NCBI GenBank assembly: GCA_902788575.1
Contig: CADAKY010000013.1
Coordinates: 1 to 64,000, forward strand
Length of the DNA stretch: 64,000 nt
Direction: 5' to 3'
DNA from: an uncultured bacterium
Lineage (GTDB): Bacteria; Cyanobacteriota; Vampirovibrionia; Gastranaerophilales; Gastranaerophilaceae
In this document: positions 60,969 to 64,000 of the stretch, in pieces
How positions within the stretch are numbered: the first letter of the stretch is position 1
How the letters are laid out: every line of letters begins with the position of its first letter
Translations under genes and position numbers: made by a program
The notes under the pieces: model-generated
Seen by the model: only the letters and a program-made list of their open reading frames with translations
Told to the model about the DNA's origin: nothing
Database searches by the model: none

Positions 60969-60986
60969 ATTGTAAATTTTTGTAAA
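60969..60986 (-). promoter_or_regulatory. HLR1-type RpaB box, perfect match, upstream of rpoB
   Basis: On the minus strand TTTACAAA-AA-TTTACAAT, exact consensus with canonical spacing. It lies at about -90 to -73 from the predicted rpoB start. Confidence 0.7.
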
Positions 60987-61024
60987 TTTACCACTTGAAA
61001 AATTGTAAAACATACCCTTATTAG

Positions 61025-61052
61025 TTGACGGAAGTTTTTGACGGGGTATGAT
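61025..61052 (+). promoter_or_regulatory. Sigma-70 promoter of rpoB
   Basis: TTGACG (61025-61030), 16 nt, TATGAT (61047-61052), giving a leader of ~145 nt. No rplL gene precedes, so rpoB here has its own promoter rather than the usual ribosomal-protein operon context. Confidence 0.7.
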
Positions 61053-61205
61053 TGTATAACATGGGCATTTTATGCGGGATAATTATGCCCATAAGGTGAA
61101 AATTTAATAATAGCACACGGTATGTCGCAGTCATAGTTACGTTTGACTACCCTATTTATATAAAAAATTATACGTACATCACACAAAGACAAATGAGGTG
61201 AATTA

Positions 61206-64000
61206 ATGTCGACAGAATATGCAAAAAGAGTAACGCCAATGGGTATTCCGAATACTCGTTTGGACGATTTACCGGATCTTATTGACGTGCAAAAAAAATC
61301 ATTTGAATGGTTTTTAAAAGAAGGGCTTAAAGAAGAGTTATTGGCTTTTTCTCCTGTTAAGGATTACACAGGCAGATTAGAGCTTCACTTCTTACCGAAC
61401 TACACGTTTGACAACGCAAAATACACAGTAGAAGAAGCAAGAATCCATGACACAACTTATGCAAAACAGCTTCGTGTAATGGTTAGACTTGTAAACCGTG
61501 ACAGCGGTGAAATTAAAGAACAGGAAGTTTATATCGGTGACATTCCTACAATGACAGACAAAGGTACGTTCATTGTAAACGGTGCGGAACGTGTTATCGT
61601 ATCTCAAATCGTTCGTTCACCTGGTGTTTACTTCAAGAGAGAAATTTCTCCGACCGGTAAGAGACTTTATAACGCAACCATGATTCCTAACAGAGGTGCT
61701 TGGTTAAAGATTGAAACAGACTCAAATGACGTAATTTACGTTAAGATTGATAAGACAAGAAAAATTCTTGCAACAACATTATTGAAAGCAATGGGTATCA
61801 CTGTTTCAGAAATGGAATCTTTATTTACTCACTTTGAATTCTTGAAAAAGACTTTGGATAAAGATACTACTGAAACTACAGATGATGCTTTAATTGATTT
61901 ATATAAGAAATTGAGACCAGGCGATCCGGCATCTGCTCAAGGCGGACGTCAAATTCTTGAATCAAGATTCTTTGATGAAAAGAAGTATGATATCGGTCGT
62001 GTAGGTCGTTATAAATTAAACAAAAAATTAAACTTGAATATTCCTAAGAACCAAAGAACACTCACTGTTCAAGATATCGTAGCTTCAATCGAATATTTGA
62101 TTAATTTAACATACGATGAAGGTACATTGGATGATATCGACCACTTGGGAAACAGAAGAATCCGCTCTGTTGGCGAACTTCTTCAAAACCAATTCAGAGT
62201 AGGTCTTTCAAGAATAGAAAGAATCGTTAAAGAAAGAATGACTCTTCAGGATTCTGAAACTCTTACTCCGTTGAACTTGTTAAATACAAAACCGTTAGTT
62301 GCTTCATTGAAGGAATTCTTCGGTTCTTCACAATTATCACAGTTCATGGACCAGATTAACCCGTTGGCTGAATTAACTCACAAAAGACGTGTTTCAGCAT
62401 TAGGACCGGGCGGTTTACAAAGAGAAAGAGCAGGTTTTGCTGTTCGTGATATTCACCCTTCTCACTACGGTCGTATTTGTCCGGTAGAAACACCTGAAGG
62501 TCCGAACGCAGGTTTGATAGGTTCATTAGCAACTCACGCAAGAGTTAATGATTATGGTTTTGTTGAATCTCCGTTCTTTGTTGTAAAAGACGGCAAAGTA
62601 ACAGACGAAGTTGTTTATATGACAGCAGACGAAGACGAAAATTTCCGTTGCGCTCCTGCTGACGTTCAGTTAAACAAAGATAACACATTCAAACAAAAAC
62701 AAGTTCCTGTACGTTACAAATCGGAATTCATTATGGCTGATTCATCAACAGTAGACTATGTTGGTGTTTGCCCGATTCAGATTATTTCTGTTGCGACATC
62801 AATGATTCCGTTTATTGAACACGATGACGCAAACCGTGCATTGATGGGTTCAAACATGCAACGTCAATCAGTACCTCTTTTAATTACAGAAAGACCGGTA
62901 GTAGGTACGGGTATGGAACGTCGTGTGGCAAAAGACTCCGGAATGGTTGTTTGCGCTAAGGTAGACGGTACAGTTGAAAGAGTTGTAGGTGAAGAAATTG
63001 TTATCGTTGATAAACAAGGTAAAAAGCACTTACATACATTAATGAAATATGTTCGTTCAAACCAAGATACATGTATTAACCAAAAACCGATTGTTCACGA
63101 AGGAGACAAGGTTAAAGCGGGTGATGTAATCGCTGACGGTGCATCAACAAGCTGCGGAGAACTTTCAATCGGTAAAAACATTTTGGTAGCATATATGCCT
63201 TGGGAAGGATACAACTTCGAAGATGCTATCCTGCTTTCAGAAAGATGCGTACACGATGACATCTTCACATCAGTTCACATTGAAAAATTAGAAATAGATG
63301 CACGTCAGACAAAACTCGGACCGGAAGAAATTACCCGTGAAATTCCGAATGTTTCAGAAGAAGCTTTGAGACATTTGGATGAAAGAGGAATTGTTCGTAT
63401 CGGTGCAAGAGTTTATGCTGATGATATCTTGGTTGGTAAAGTTACACCGAAGGGTGAATCTGAACATCCGCCGGAAGAAAAGCTTTTACGTGCAATCTTT
63501 GCTGAAAAAGCAAGAGACGTAAAAGACAACTCATTAAGAGTTCCTCACGGTGAAGGCGGACGTGTAGTCGATGTTAAGGTATTTGACAGAGAAAAAGGCG
63601 ATGAATTACCACCGGGAGCAAATACTGTTATCAGAGTATATATCGCTCAAAAACGTAAGGTATCAGTAGGTGACAAACTTTCAGGACGTCACGGTAATAA
63701 AGGTATTGTATCAAGAATTCTTCCTAAAGAAGATATGCCGTTCTTACCTGACGGAACTCCTGTTGATATAGTTCTTAACCCGCTGGGTGTACCTTCTCGT
63801 ATGAACGTAGGTCAAACTTATGAATGTTTGTTAGGTTTGGCTGCATACTTGACAAAAGATCACTACGAAGCACCTTCTTTCGATGAAAGATATGGTGACA
63901 ACCAATCAGAAATCGCAACTAAGGCTGAACTTTTGAGAGGTATTAAAGAATCAGGATGTGATTGGGTAAGAGAAGACGGTAAGGTTTACCTGATTGACGG
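61206..64000 (+). CDS. rpoB: RNA polymerase subunit beta (5' part)
   Basis: First ~931 residues; the gene runs off the window. [13 protein letters not shown], the rifampicin pocket ([20 protein letters not shown] and [20 protein letters not shown]) with Asp, His and Ser of the sensitive type, [17 protein letters not shown], and [19 protein letters not shown] near the end are all present. ATG 61206 follows GAGGTG. Codon use is restricted compared with neighbours, as for highly expressed genes. Perfect HLR1 box and own promoter upstream. Confidence 0.97.
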   Translation, partial: MSTEYAKRVTPMGIPNTRLDDLPDLIDVQKKSFEWFLKEGLKEELLAFSPVKDYTGRLELHFLPNYTFDNAKYTVEEARIHDTTYAKQLRVMVRLVNRDSGEIKEQEVYIGDIPTMTDKGTFIVNGAERVIVSQIVRSPGVYFKREISPTGKRLYNATMIPNRGAWLKIETDSNDVIYVKIDKTRKILATTLLKAMGITVSEMESLFTHFEFLKKTLDKDTTETTDDALIDLYKKLRPGDPASAQGGRQILESRFFDEKKYDIGRVGRYKLNKKLNLNIPKNQRTLTVQDIVASIEYLINLTYDEGTLDDIDHLGNRRIRSVGELLQNQFRVGLSRIERIVKERMTLQDSETLTPLNLLNTKPLVASLKEFFGSSQLSQFMDQINPLAELTHKRRVSALGPGGLQRERAGFAVRDIHPSHYGRICPVETPEGPNAGLIGSLATHARVNDYGFVESPFFVVKDGKVTDEVVYMTADEDENFRCAPADVQLNKDNTFKQKQVPVRYKSEFIMADSSTVDYVGVCPIQIISVATSMIPFIEHDDANRALMGSNMQRQSVPLLITERPVVGTGMERRVAKDSGMVVCAKVDGTVERVVGEEIVIVDKQGKKHLHTLMKYVRSNQDTCINQKPIVHEGDKVKAGDVIADGASTSCGELSIGKNILVAYMPWEGYNFEDAILLSERCVHDDIFTSVHIEKLEIDARQTKLGPEEITREIPNVSEEALRHLDERGIVRIGARVYADDILVGKVTPKGESEHPPEEKLLRAIFAEKARDVKDNSLRVPHGEGGRVVDVKVFDREKGDELPPGANTVIRVYIAQKRKVSVGDKLSGRHGNKGIVSRILPKEDMPFLPDGTPVDIVLNPLGVPSRMNVGQTYECLLGLAAYLTKDHYEAPSFDERYGDNQSEIATKAELLRGIKESGCDWVREDGKVYLID

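Noticed and set aside
60695-60985. 96-codon open frame upstream of rpoB
   Set aside because: It is the second repeat B copy translated, running into the HLR1 region; no ribosome site.

Overview
The window is AT-rich bacterial chromosome and most likely comes from a gut member of the Vampirovibrionia/Melainabacteria (Gastranaerophilales type), the non-photosynthetic sister group of Cyanobacteria. The sequence reasons are: an OmpR-type regulator (57703-58491) whose receiver and DNA-binding domains read like cyanobacterial RpaB; several proteins I recognise only as lineage-type unknowns (SF[KR]G N-termini, Gly/Tyr-rich proteins); LL-diaminopimelate aminotransferase; Lpt-type outer-membrane transport genes; and anaerobe-style oxygen defence (desulfoferrodoxin plus ferritin). 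The taxonomic call is inference; no rRNA gene is present to confirm it.

Layout. 1-2551: repeats, then a long coiled-coil protein behind a textbook sigma-28 promoter. 2552-8316: topA, a membrane/coiled-coil protein, nadK, a bifunctional-nuclease-domain protein and dapL. 8317-9085: a gene-free island built from several repeat families. 9086-20454: nusB-ftsY, deoB, HU, rplS-rbgA, an XRE regulator, recF, grpE-dnaJ and lipA, with two lineage-type unknowns. 20455-25076: repeats, an unknown gene, a catalytically degenerate matrixin-TPR protein, a candidate structured RNA, a roughly 1.86 kb inserted segment bounded by 99-bp direct repeats against tRNA-Ile, and a broken tRNA-Ile copy. 25077-42607: trxA, exonuclease, rlmD, an NAD-type isocitrate dehydrogenase, a FliA/WhiG sigma factor, lptC-lptA, TPR, dprA, bioD-like, rsmD, a GAF-GGDEF-HD-GYP protein, ferritin/desulfoferrodoxin, rlmN, a Maf-type DUF115 protein and dtd. 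42608-45600: a small protein and a divergent pair of Gly-rich unknowns. 45663-60406: ilvD, fau, rpsT, amidase, murI, tsaD, obgE, tadA, pheA, rpsO, the RpaB-like regulator, purB and an intact matrixin. 60407-64000: repeats, a promoter region and the 5' part of rpoB.

The most interesting signal is regulatory. The cyanobacterial RpaB box HLR1, (G/T)TTACA(T/A)(T/A)-N2-repeat, occurs as perfect copies upstream of rpoB (60969-60986) and upstream of the first gene (371-388). Related copies precede most of the lineage-type unknown genes. In three cases the copy ends 5-6 nt upstream of a shared CAATTT-N17/18-TATAT(A/T) promoter. The regulator that would bind these boxes is encoded in the same window. 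This suggests that a photosynthesis-era stress and light regulon has been kept and reassigned in a non-photosynthetic gut lineage. A second theme is motility or surface structures: a sigma-28 factor, at least one near-consensus sigma-28 promoter, a flagellin-glycosylation-type Maf protein and a c-di-GMP protein occur with no flagellar structural gene in view. A third is a set of hairpin-forming dispersed repeats, one of which sits inside a tRNA-Ile copy.
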